Source: DATDAH01 sp963725155 | GTDB taxonomy: Bacteria > Actinomycetota > Acidimicrobiia > Acidimicrobiales > DATDAH01 | NCBI GenBank assembly: GCA_963725155.1 | Contig: CAVRXU010000008.1 | Coordinates: 1,148,743 to 1,212,742, forward strand | DNA length: 64,000 nucleotides | Direction: 5' to 3' | The notes under the pieces: generated by a model | The model's database searches: none | What the model saw: only the letters and a program-made list of their open reading frames with translations | What the model was told of the DNA's origin: nothing | Shown here: piece after piece, positions 36,163 through 43,540 of the stretch | Position numbering within the stretch: position 1 is the stretch's first letter | Layout: each line of letters begins with the position of its first letter | Position numbers and translations under genes: made by a program

Positions 36163-37759
36163 TCACCGACGACGAGGTGATGCGCTTGTTCGAACGAGCC
36201 GATCCGGCTCGGGACGACGACGGTGCGTCGGTCATCGATGTCACCGGCTACCTCGACGCCCTGCGAACGAGGAGCAGCTACGTGGCGACGGTCGAGATCA
36301 ACCCGACCCGAACCGGGCCACCGAGCCGACACAGGTGGCGGCTCGTCGCGGCCGTCGCCGCGGCCGCCGCGCTGGTCGTGGGCGGCGCCCTGGCGCTCGC
36401 CGCCACCCGCGACGACGCGGCCGGACCGGTGACCGACACCCCGGAGAACCCGCCCCTGGACGCGACAGTGGAGCGGGTCGCGACGGGCTTCCTGGCGGCC
36501 GTCGGCGCCTTCGATGCGGACCGGGCGATCACCTACCTGGCCGACGACGCCGACCTCTCGGAGATGGGGGCGAGCACGCCTCACGAGTTCCGAATGCTCG
36601 TCTCCTGGCTCGAAGCCCAGGGCTATCACCAGTTCGTCGACTCCTGTGAGGGAGGAGCGGGCTCGGCCTCGGGCATCAGCCTTCGTTGCCCGTTCGCCTT
36701 CCAGGCCCTCCGGTCCGATGAGATCGGACTGGGTCCCTTCAGGGGCAGCTCGTTCGAGCTCACCGTCCGCGACGGCGAGATCGTTCGAGCGTCGCAGAAC
36801 CTCGAGACGAGGGAGTTCTCGCCGCAGGTGTGGGAGCCCTTCGCCGCCTGGGTGTCCACCGCGCACCCGGAAGACGCGGCGGTGATGTACGAGGACGAGA
36901 CACTCCACACGGAGCGGCACACCGCGGCGTCCATACGGCTCTGGGAGCAGCACACCCGGGAGTACGCGGCGGCTCAGACAGCCGAGGTGGTGGGGATCGC
37001 CGAGGACTTCATGGCGGCCCGGAACGCCCACGACATCGAAACAGCCCTGTCGATGGTGTCCGACGACGGGGTGGAGGCCCAGCTCTGCGACCAGTCGGTG
37101 ATGCCCCGCTACGCGTGCGTCAACGACGTCGCGACGGAGCCCGTCATGGGCCACGTCCGGCTGAACCACGATGCGGTCGCTCTGGCGTTCGAAGCCGAAC
37201 GGCTCTACGGGGTCCGCTACCGGTCGTACGCATGCGAGAAGGACTCGGGCAGCTACGTCACGTGCACCTACCGCTTTGACTCGACGGCTGCGCCGCATCG
37301 TCGGCCTCCCACCGGTCGAGGCGGCCTCCAGCCTCAGCATCGAGGATGGCCGGATCCGCCAGCTCGCCTTCCCGTGGCTGAACATCGGCTTCAACCCCGG
37401 GGGCTACAACCCCATGGAGGCCGAACCCTTCGTCCAGTGGCTCGAGCACGCCCATCCCGAGGCGCTGGACGGCGGCCAGCTCGTGGGCCTGGACGGACCC
37501 GTGTTCCACACGCAGGGTCAGGAGTTGGTCCTCGTCCTGACCCGGGAGTCGCTCGACCTCCTGGCCGGCTACCTCGACGAGTACGAGGCCACCGATCCTC
37601 CGCCGATGCAGGCGGGCGGGTCCGCGACCGCCACCCGGTTCTCGCGCACGGTCTCTGGGATCTCCCGACGGGGCGGGGACGCTCATCGTCATCGAAGCCG
37701 GCCCCGAGCTCGACCGGGAGATCCGGCAGGTCGTCAACTCGATCCGCTTCGACGCCTGA
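36159..37759 (+). pseudogene. Sigma-factor-associated membrane protein with NTF2-like regions, several frameshifts
   Basis: Starts at GTG 36159, overlapping the ECF sigma stop. About 60 cytoplasmic residues precede one membrane span (about 62-82, LVAAVAAAAALVVGGALAL). The extracytoplasmic part has two SnoaL/NTF2-like stretches (RVATGFLAAVGAFDADRAI and GIAEDFMAARNAHDIETAL). Near 37283 the coding signal moves to the next frame (RRLRRIVGLPPVEAASSLSI...), and after about 37620 it shifts again to reach TLIVIEAGPELDREIRQVV and a TGA at 37757-37759. Such proteins often modulate their ECF partner as anti-sigma or sensor; here that is inference from position. Confidence 0.55.
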
Positions 37760-37788
37760 GTACAAAGGCCGAGCCGGGTGGGCGCTTC

Positions 37789-37800
37789 TAGGGTTGTGAC
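37789..37800 (+). promoter_or_regulatory. -10 element of probable leaderless promoter
   Basis: TAGGGT at 37789-37794 is followed by 6 nt and the GTG start of the SDR gene; no ribosome site is present. Confidence 0.5.
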
Positions 37801-38557
37801 GTGGCGACTGATGGCAGCCGAGCTGTGCTGGTGACCGGCTCGTCGCGAGGCATTGGTGCGGCCATCGCCCGGGCGTTTGCAGCCAACGGCGATCGCGTCG
37901 CGGTTCACTACTCGTCGTCGTCCACCGAGGCCGCCGCGGTGCACGACGGCCCTTCCGGGCACAGGTCACATCGTCGTCCACGCTGACCTGGCGAAGGCCG
38001 AGGACGTGAAGGCGATGGTCGATGAGGTCGCCGACGGGCTCGGAACCGTCGACGTCCTCGTCAACAACGCGGGCATCTTCACTCCGCACCCGATCGACGA
38101 CACCAGCTACGAGCAGTGGCAACGAGCGTGGGAGCAGACCCTCGCCGTCAACCTCATCGGTGCGGCCAACGTGACCTGGTGCGCGGTGCGGTTCATGGGC
38201 CGCGGCGGGCGGGTCGTCAACGTGTCATCGCGGGGTGCGTTCCGGGGCGAGCCGTCGCAACCCGCGTACGGGGCCAGCAAGGCGGGTCTGGTGGCCTTCG
38301 GGCAGTCGCTGGCCCGTGCCCTCGGGCCGAGGGGGATCTCGGTCACCACTGTCGCGCCCGGCATAGCCGACACCGACATGGCCGCCGAGGCGCTGTCGGG
38401 TGACGGGGCCGAGCGTCGAGCGGCTGAGAGTCCGCTCGGTCGGCTCGCCCGTGTCGAGGAGATCGCAGCCGCGGTCGTGTACCTCGCCAGCCCGTTGGCC
38501 GAGATCGCGACCGGAACCGTCCTCGACCTGAATGGCGCGTCGCACCTCCGGATCTGA
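37801..38557 (+). pseudogene. Short-chain dehydrogenase/reductase, one frameshift
   Basis: A classical SDR of about 251 residues of the FabG type. The cofactor motif VTGSSRGIGAAIA is in the first frame. NNAGIF, the catalytic VNVSSRG serine region and YGASK (YxxxK) with PGIADTDM are in the second, which runs from about 37945 to the TGA at 38555-38557. The first frame stops after SHRRPR. Removing one G from CACGACGGCCC near 37942 joins them (VHDALPGTGHIVVHADL). The substrate is unknown. This is the third frameshifted gene in a row. Confidence 0.75.
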
Positions 38558-38662
38558 CCACCCGGCAACGGCCACAGATCGACCGATCTCACGCAGGGCC
38601 GGGAGGTAGGGTCGGAGACCCGCACGGCCTTCGCCGGCGGGCCGCGACGTCGGGAGCACGGG

Positions 38663-39604
38663 ATGCGAGCGCGACCGCTGGTCGGAGTGCTGGTCGTCGT
38701 CGGCGTCTGGTCGATCCTGGGCGTCTCGCCCTCAGGGGCCACCTTCCCGGGGAACGACGGGAGCATCGTCTTCTCCTACGAGGCGCCGGTGCCCGGAGAG
38801 CACCTCACCCAGAACGACATCTTCCGGATCGATGTCGACGGCACCCACCGGCAGCGCTTGACCGCGAGTCCGCACGTGCACGAGTTCGGGGCGTCGTGGA
38901 ATGCGGCGGGCACCGCGATCGTCTTCTGGCGGACGAGAGCCCCGTTCGGTCCGGGGTCGGTCTGGGTCATGGATGCCGACGGCGGGAACCAGGTCCGGCT
39001 GACCTCGGGGATCGATGCTCGCGACCCGGTGTGGTCGCCGAACGGCCAGCGGATCGCCTTCACGAGGTTCCCGCACACGCCGTACGGGGGCGCGGACATC
39101 TGGACGATGCGCGCCTCCGACGGTAGGGGGCGACGCCAGGTCACCTCCTGGCGCAGCATGGAGTTCGAGCCGGCATGGTCGCCCGACGGGCTGAGTGTCG
39201 CGTTCACGCGGAGTTTCCAGACTGGTGACGTCGGCGACATCTGGGCGGTCGACCTCGCCAGCGGCATGTTCGGGCACGTGACCTCATCTCCCGATTACGA
39301 CCACCAAGCCTCGTGGTCGCCGGATGGGTCGAGGATCGTCTTCGAACGCGACCTAGGGGCGACCTCCAGGATCGCCACCGTGCGCCCCGACGGCACGGGG
39401 TTCGAAGCACTGACGGCCGGCCACGGCGACTTCGACCCCGTGTACTCGCCGTCCGGAGCCTCGATCGCGTTCTCCAGCGACCGGGGGTCGACGTTCCTGG
39501 ATGACCTCTGGGTGATGCGTAGCGACGGCGCCAACCTGCGGCGGATCCGCGACCTGCGGTGGTCGTCGACGCAACCGGACTGGCAGGCCGTGCCACTGCC
39601 CTGA
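38663..39604 (+). CDS. Secreted PD40/TolB-like beta-propeller protein
   Basis: 313 residues. Signal peptide about 1-26 (LVGVLVVVGVWSILGVSPSGA). Then WD40-like PD40 repeats: DARDPVWSPNGQRIAF, EFEPAWSPDGLSVAF, DHQASWSPDGSRIVF and DFDPVYSPSGASIAF, making about six blades. TolB-like propellers mediate protein interactions in the envelope; no enzymatic function is visible. ATG at 38663 is preceded by a GGGAG-type ribosome site. Confidence 0.85.
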   Translation: MRARPLVGVLVVVGVWSILGVSPSGATFPGNDGSIVFSYEAPVPGEHLTQNDIFRIDVDGTHRQRLTASPHVHEFGASWNAAGTAIVFWRTRAPFGPGSVWVMDADGGNQVRLTSGIDARDPVWSPNGQRIAFTRFPHTPYGGADIWTMRASDGRGRRQVTSWRSMEFEPAWSPDGLSVAFTRSFQTGDVGDIWAVDLASGMFGHVTSSPDYDHQASWSPDGSRIVFERDLGATSRIATVRPDGTGFEALTAGHGDFDPVYSPSGASIAFSSDRGSTFLDDLWVMRSDGANLRRIRDLRWSSTQPDWQAVPLP

Positions 39605-39643
39605 GCGCCGGTGCTCGGCCGAAGGCGGAGAACCTGGAGTCCC

Positions 39644-39681
39644 GGGAGGCGAATCGAGCTCCTGGCCTGACTCATTGCGAG
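39644..39681. repeat. 38-bp degenerate repeat R1, tRNA-like
   Basis: Matches R2 at 41412-41448 at about 28 of 38 positions with one gap. Read on the minus strand, both resemble the anticodon arm, variable loop and T-arm of a tRNA (CTCG-A-TGAG, then G-TT-GATTC-like). They are too degraded to be functional tRNA genes. It lies in the 147-nt gap before the small membrane protein gene. Confidence 0.4.
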
Positions 39682-39751
39682 ACGGCGCATCGGCACGACA
39701 CTGGACGGAGGCAGTCGCTCTTACGGTGACGGTGGCGGGTAAAGGTGGGCG

Positions 39752-40396
39752 ATGGGCGCACTGACCATCATCGGGCTCGGCGTCGTGCTGGTCGGCATGG
39801 AGTTCCGCTTGAACGCGATCGACGTGCTGGCCGATCCCCTCGGCTGGCTCTTGGTCGCGTTGGGTGCGCGGATGCTGGCCGCCAGGGGGGCCAGCGCTCT
39901 GGCGCTCGTGGCCGCGCCGCTCAGCGCGGCGGGCGCCTACCTCACCTTCCGGACGGTCCTGGTGGACTCGGCGACCGACAACGCGGTCACCGTCTGCCCG
40001 CACAACGGGTTCTGCTACGAGCAGATCCGCTTCGACGACATCGGCAGCGTCCGAGCCTTGGCCCTCCTGGGTATGGCGCTGGCGGGTGGCGGTGCCCTCG
40101 TCTGGATCCTGCGCATCCTGCGCACCGAGGTCGGACCGCCGACGGCCGACGTCACCCTGCGCAAGCAGATGTGGGTCCTGGAGATCCTGGTCCCCCTCGT
40201 GTGGGCTCTGCCCGTCGTGCTCCTCGCCGGCATCGCCGTCGTGACCGGTGACGGCTACGACCCCATCTGGAGCGAGCGCCTCGAGCCTGTCGCCTACGCC
40301 CGCGTCGCCGTCATGGCCTGGCTCGTGGTCGTCCTCCTTGTCTTCGGCGACCACTATCCCCGCACCGAGACCCACCGGCGAACGGGCCCGGGCTAG
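39752..40396 (+). CDS. Multi-span membrane protein of unknown function
   Basis: 214 residues with about five membrane helices (about 1-20, 26-46, 50-68, 98-120, 140-165 and 182-202 are the hydrophobic blocks). A polar loop holds two Cys (VTVCPHNGFCYEQ) that may form a disulfide. It resembles uncharacterised actinobacterial membrane proteins; no known domain is recognised. TAAAGG lies 6 nt before the ATG. It is followed by the PadR gene. Confidence 0.65.
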   Translation: MGALTIIGLGVVLVGMEFRLNAIDVLADPLGWLLVALGARMLAARGASALALVAAPLSAAGAYLTFRTVLVDSATDNAVTVCPHNGFCYEQIRFDDIGSVRALALLGMALAGGGALVWILRILRTEVGPPTADVTLRKQMWVLEILVPLVWALPVVLLAGIAVVTGDGYDPIWSERLEPVAYARVAVMAWLVVVLLVFGDHYPRTETHRRTGPG

Positions 40397-40439
40397 CACC
40401 GCGTCATCACGTCGCCGCGTCTACCACTGGCTCTATCGC

Positions 40440-40473
40440 TTGACACTATATCTGATATCGATATAGTGACCTG
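40440..40473 (+). promoter_or_regulatory. PadR promoter overlapped by a palindromic operator
   Basis: TTGACA at 40440-40445 and TATAGT at 40462-40467 are separated by 16 bp, and the GTG start follows after 6 nt, so the message should be leaderless. A 25-bp inverted repeat, CACTATATC-n7-GATATAGTG (40444-40468), covers both elements. AT-rich TATATC/GATATA dyads are typical PadR operators, so the gene very likely represses itself. Confidence 0.75.
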
Positions 40474-40824
40474 GTGAGCGACATCGATCCCGAACGGTTC
40501 CTGCCCCTCCCCCAGGCCCAGTTCCACGTCCTGGTAGCCCTCACCGAGGGCAAGCGCCACGGCTACGCCGTCATGCAGGCCGTCGAGAAGTCCTCCGGCG
40601 GCATCGTGAAGATGGGTGCCGCCACCCTCTACGGGACACTGAAGAAGCTCGTCGACCAGGGCCTGGCCGAGGAGGTCCCCGAGCCGCCCGCCGCCGACGA
40701 CGACCAGCGCCGGCGCTACTACCGCCTCACCGGGCTCGGGCGCCGGGTCTGCGCCGCTGAGGCCGACCGCCTGGCCGGCCTGGTCCGGATCACCCGCAGC
40801 AACCTCGCCCCCGGCATGGCGTGA
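40474..40824 (+). CDS. PadR-family transcriptional regulator
   Basis: 116 residues. Winged helix of the short PadR type: FHVLVALTEGKRHGYAVMQAVEK, then GAATLYGTLKKLVDQGLAEEV and the wing QRRRYYRLTGLGRRV, with a short C-terminal helix for dimerisation. GTG at 40474, apparently leaderless. The operator in its own promoter indicates autoregulation of the two-gene unit with the membrane protein that starts 1 nt after its stop. PadR proteins often respond to lipophilic or phenolic compounds. Confidence 0.93.
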   Translation: MSDIDPERFLPLPQAQFHVLVALTEGKRHGYAVMQAVEKSSGGIVKMGAATLYGTLKKLVDQGLAEEVPEPPAADDDQRRRYYRLTGLGRRVCAAEADRLAGLVRITRSNLAPGMA

Positions 40825-40825
40825 C

Positions 40826-41389
40826 ATGGCCGTCTACCGATCCCTCCTCCGGCTCTACCCCAAAGAGTTCCGCGACGAGTTCGGCCCCGACCTCCTTCAG
40901 ATCCACCGGGACCTCGCCACCGACCGCGGCTTGGCCTTCGCCCGGCGCCGTACCGCCCTCGACCTGATCGTCACGATCCCCCGCTACCGACTGGAGCAAC
41001 TCATGAGCGAGGAACACAGCAACACGGCCCTGTACGTCGTCCTCGTCGGCCTCGTTGCTGCCGGCGCGGTCGGGGTCCTGACCGGGATCTATCCCGCCCT
41101 GGTCTTCGTCGTGGCCGCCGCCTTCGTGGCCGTGGCCCAGCGCTCCCGACTGGCCCGGGCCATCCGCACGCCCGACACCGACGTCCGTCATCGCCGCCTC
41201 CGGGCCGCCACGTGGTGTGCCGCGATCTCGGTCATCAGCGTCATCACCTATGGCTGGGACCTCGCAGACGACCAGATCAGCACTGCCAGCCTGCTGGGCC
41301 ACAGCCTCATCGGGACCACGGCGATGGCCGCCACCGTGGTCCTCCTCCTCGCCGGTCTACTGACCCCTCGGACACCGGCCACGGTCTGA
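40826..41389 (+). CDS. PadR-associated membrane protein
   Basis: 187 residues. The N-terminus SLLRLYPKEFRDEFGPDLLQIHRD is the LYPxxFRxEFG signature common in proteins encoded next to PadR regulators (often MacB-type permeases). The rest has about four helices in two pairs (about 68-105 and 125-185) separated by a basic stretch. It may be a small transporter or an envelope stress effector; function is not known. Starts 1 nt after the padR stop. Confidence 0.8.
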   Translation: MAVYRSLLRLYPKEFRDEFGPDLLQIHRDLATDRGLAFARRRTALDLIVTIPRYRLEQLMSEEHSNTALYVVLVGLVAAGAVGVLTGIYPALVFVVAAAFVAVAQRSRLARAIRTPDTDVRHRRLRAATWCAAISVISVITYGWDLADDQISTASLLGHSLIGTTAMAATVVLLLAGLLTPRTPATV

Positions 41390-41411
41390 GCAACCGACGT
41401 TCCAGAGCGCG

Positions 41412-41448
41412 GGTGGAGAATCAAACGCCTGACCGGCTCACTACGAGG
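41412..41448. repeat. Degenerate repeat R2, tRNA-like
   Basis: Partner of R1. GGAGAATCAAACGCCTGACC and CTCACTACGAG match the reverse complement of a tRNA T-arm and anticodon arm. R1 and R2 have the same orientation and bracket the membrane protein/PadR unit (39.75-41.39 kb). Confidence 0.4.
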
Positions 41449-41483
41449 ACTCTGCACTCCCACAGCAGGGACGGTTCCGGACG

Positions 41484-41513
41484 GATCCGCAGTTGAGCAT
41501 CGCTCAGCGGATC
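41484..41513. terminator. Hairpin at the 3' end of vapC
   Basis: GATCCGC and GCGGATC arms enclose TGAGC-ATC-GCTCA. The stem overlaps the vapC stop codon (41504-41506) and lies between convergent transcription units, so a bidirectional terminator is likely. No U-tract. Confidence 0.55.
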
Positions 41514-41869
41514 GGCCGGGCCCGGGGCTCGTCGGCCCACTGACGGTCGGCGGTCCAGACGGTGCTCTCGGCCCGTTCGGCCAGGGCGAGGCACAGGCGG
41601 TCGGCGAGGGAAAGGCCCTCACCGGGTCGCCAGCGCCGGGCGGCCCACTCGGCGTCGTCACCGGTGACCGGCTCGACCTCGAGGCCGTAGCTCAGCAGCA
41701 GCGCCCGGCTCAGGTCCCAGTCCCCGCCGCGGGCCCGCACCTTCTGTGCGGTCTCGGACCAGTTGGCCGCCCCGCAGCGGGCGGTGTGATCGAGGTGGGC
41801 TTCGACGACATCGGCGCCGTCCTCGCCCTGCAGGAACGCCAGGAGCGCGGAGGCATCGAAGACGTTCAC
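41504..41869 (-). CDS. vapC: PIN-domain toxin, VapC-like
   Basis: 121 residues. PIN-domain RNase fold with acidic residues at the expected places: D5 in NVFDASALLAFL, an acidic residue in NWSETAQKV, D89-type in LSLADRLCLALA and a C-terminal TADRQWAD. It would cleave RNA when free of antitoxin. GTG at 41867-41869 overlaps the vapB stop (GTGA). Complete in length. Confidence 0.9.
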   Translation of the reverse strand: MNVFDASALLAFLQGEDGADVVEAHLDHTARCGAANWSETAQKVRARGGDWDLSRALLLSYGLEVEPVTGDDAEWAARRWRPGEGLSLADRLCLALAERAESTVWTADRQWADEPRARPIR

Positions 41870-42114
41870 CCCGCCGCGTCCTCCTCGGCCGCCGCCGCCC
41901 GCCGGTCGGCCAGCAGCTCAGCCACGAGGTCATCGCCGGCGAGGTCGGCCCGGACACGGCGCTTCAGCTGCTCCCGGGTGAGCAGCACGACCCCGTCGGC
42001 CGCCTCGAGCAGCAGGAGCGCGCTGCCCTCGTCCAGCCCGGCCCGCTCCCGCAGCTCCGCCGGGATGACGAGGCGGCCCCGGTCTCCCATTGTGACCATG
42101 AACGTCCCACTCAT
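41866..42114 (-). CDS. vapB: AbrB/MazE-type antitoxin, VapB-like
   Basis: 82 residues. An N-terminal swapped-hairpin AbrB DNA-binding domain (VTMGDRGRLVIPAELRERAGL) is followed by LLLLEAADGVVLLTREQL and an acidic, Ala-rich C-terminus likely to bind VapC. ATG at 42112-42114. TATCAT lies 6 nt upstream, so the operon message is probably leaderless. It should autorepress together with the toxin. Confidence 0.9.
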   Translation of the reverse strand: MSGTFMVTMGDRGRLVIPAELRERAGLDEGSALLLLEAADGVVLLTREQLKRRVRADLAGDDLVAELLADRRAAAAEEDAAG

Positions 42115-42126
42115 GAAGCTATGATA
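42115..42126 (-). promoter_or_regulatory. -10 element of vapBC leaderless promoter
   Basis: On the minus strand TATCAT (42121-42126) is followed by 6 nt and the vapB ATG. Confidence 0.5.
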
Positions 42127-42180
42127 CCATTGCTCACCAGTCAGTGGGAATGACGACGTCCGACGAGTAGCGGAGCGACC

Positions 42181-42345
42181 TCAGGTTCCGGGATGGCGCC
42201 CGAAGGTCCGAGTCGTGGCCAGCACCGAGAGCACCCCGTCCCTCTCGGGCACGACCGCGGCCCAACCGTGCAGCTCGTCGCGCGGCGGCGCACGGTGAAC
42301 CCGAGCTCGCTCGCACGTTCGGGCGCGTGGGCACCAGCAGCGCCT
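42181..42345 (-). pseudogene. Remnant of an unidentified gene
   Basis: Between vapB and the LLM gene, one minus-strand frame reads DELHGWAAVVPERDGVLSVL, continuing as ATTRTFGRHPGT with strong GC third-position bias to a TGA at 42181-42183. The upstream part (APERASELGFTVRR) is in a different frame and no start is visible. It looks like the C-terminal end of a damaged gene; the family is not recognised. Confidence 0.35.
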
Positions 42346-43233
42346 CTAGGCGGGCCCGAGCGCCTGGAGCACCTGGGAGAACCGCTCCAGGGTGGCCACG
42401 GGAGCGAAGTCGGCGAACCAGGCGTAGACGCGGTCGATGCCTTGCCGATGCAGGCCGGCGAGGTGCTCGGCCAGTTCCGGCGCGGTGCCGACGACCAAGC
42501 CGCGGTGCATCGGCGAGTCCCCGAACCGTCGTCGATCGAGGGCGAGCACGTCGGCCCGCTCCGCCTCGCTGCCCACCAGCCCGACGCGCAGCTGGATCGA
42601 CACCTGAGCGTCGCCCGCCTGCGGGCGGAGCTCATCGAGCCGATGCAGCTCGTGGACGGGGACGTTCCACCAGTCGGCGTGGGCGCGGACCAGGCCGAGG
42701 GTCCGCTTCCCGACCCCGCCGATCGTGATCGGGATCCGCCGGGTGGGCACCGGTCGCTGCTGGGCGCCGACGAGCGTGAAGTGCTCACCCTCGTGATCGA
42801 TGACCTCACCCGACCAGAGCCGGCTCAGCACGTCGAGGGACTCGGCCAGGCGACTGACGCGGTCGGCGGGCTCGATCGAGCCTGCGCCGAAGGTCGCCAG
42901 CTCCGCGGGCACCGAGCCCCAGCCGATGCCGAGCTCGAAGCGACCGCCCGACGCATGGTCGAGCGAGGTCACCTGTCGGGCCAGTACGGCCGGATGGCGC
43001 AGGGCGTCGCAGAGCACGAGGTGGCCGGCGCTGAGCGTGGTCGTCTGGCCCAAGACCCAGGCCGCGACCGACATCGCCTCCCACATGTCCTGCTCGGCCG
43101 CGAGCGGGGGCGCCAGGTGATCCATGAAGGCGATGCCTTCGAAGCCGGCCGCCTCGGCCGCCAGCGCCCGTTCCACGATGGCCTCGTGGGTCAGGCGCAT
43201 CTGCGGGAGATACAGGTGGATGCCCGGGCTCAC
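42346..43233 (-). CDS. LLM-class F420-dependent oxidoreductase
   Basis: 295 residues of the luciferase-like monooxygenase fold. IHLYLPQMRLTHEAIVERALAAEAAGFEGIAFMDHL opens the barrel, GHLVLCDALRHPAVLARQVTSLDHASGGRFELGIGWG is the typical cofactor region, and ITIGGVGKRTLGLVRAHADWWNV follows. Actinobacterial members mostly use F420. The substrate is unknown. GTG start at 43233. It lies directly downstream of the enoyl-CoA hydratase/acyl-CoA dehydrogenase remnant. Confidence 0.88.
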   Translation of the reverse strand: MSPGIHLYLPQMRLTHEAIVERALAAEAAGFEGIAFMDHLAPPLAAEQDMWEAMSVAAWVLGQTTTLSAGHLVLCDALRHPAVLARQVTSLDHASGGRFELGIGWGSVPAELATFGAGSIEPADRVSRLAESLDVLSRLWSGEVIDHEGEHFTLVGAQQRPVPTRRIPITIGGVGKRTLGLVRAHADWWNVPVHELHRLDELRPQAGDAQVSIQLRVGLVGSEAERADVLALDRRRFGDSPMHRGLVVGTAPELAEHLAGLHRQGIDRVYAWFADFAPVATLERFSQVLQALGPA

Positions 43234-43264
43234 CGCGGCGCTCCCTCCCCCGCGACCTCGACCA

Positions 43265-43490
43265 TCAGCGCGGCAGGCCGAGGCCCCGCTGGGCGATGAG
43301 GTGTCGCTGCACCTCGCTGGTGCCGGCGTAGATCGTGGTCGTCGTCCGCCGCCGCCCGGAGGAAGGCCTCGTTCAGCTCGACCAGCATCCCCCGGTTCTG
43401 AGCGTTGCGGGCCTCAGGTCGATCCAGCAGGATGCGGGCGATCCGACCCTCGTCCAGAGTCTTGTAGGTGATGAAGTCGTAGTCAGCCAC
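43265..43490 (-). pseudogene. Fused remnant: enoyl-CoA hydratase N-terminus joined to acyl-CoA dehydrogenase C-terminus
   Basis: From GTG 43488-43490 the frame reads ADYDFITYKTLDEGRIARIL, then LDRPEARNAQNRGMLVELNEAF, the N-terminal 50 or so residues of a crotonase-family hydratase. Around 43340 this passes into TTTIYAGTSEVQRHLIAQRG, then LGLPR and TGA (43265-43267), the C-terminal end of an acyl-CoA dehydrogenase, in a shifted frame. The join is best explained by a deletion between two neighbouring beta-oxidation genes. Confidence 0.7.
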
Positions 43491-43523
43491 GGTTCGAGTC
43501 TTGCAGAATGACCCGAAGTTTTC

Positions 43524-43540
43524 TACATTGACGTCAATGT
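43524..43540 (+). promoter_or_regulatory. Operator palindrome over the acyl-CoA synthetase start
   Basis: ACATTGACGTCAATGT (43525-43540) is a perfect 16-bp palindrome. It overlaps a -10-like TACATT (43524-43529) and the ATG at 43537-43539, which lies 7 nt after that hexamer. A repressor bound here would block a leaderless promoter; the TetR gene at 45171 is the natural candidate. Confidence 0.65.

Noticed and set aside
39644..41448. Functional tRNA genes at R1 and R2
   Set aside because: Acceptor stem and D-arm cannot be found and the T-arm is mismatched; only tRNA-like fragments.
42134..42334. 66-residue minus-strand frame after vapB
   Set aside because: Arg/Ala-rich with poor codon bias; a different frame of the same strand carries the coding-like remnant.
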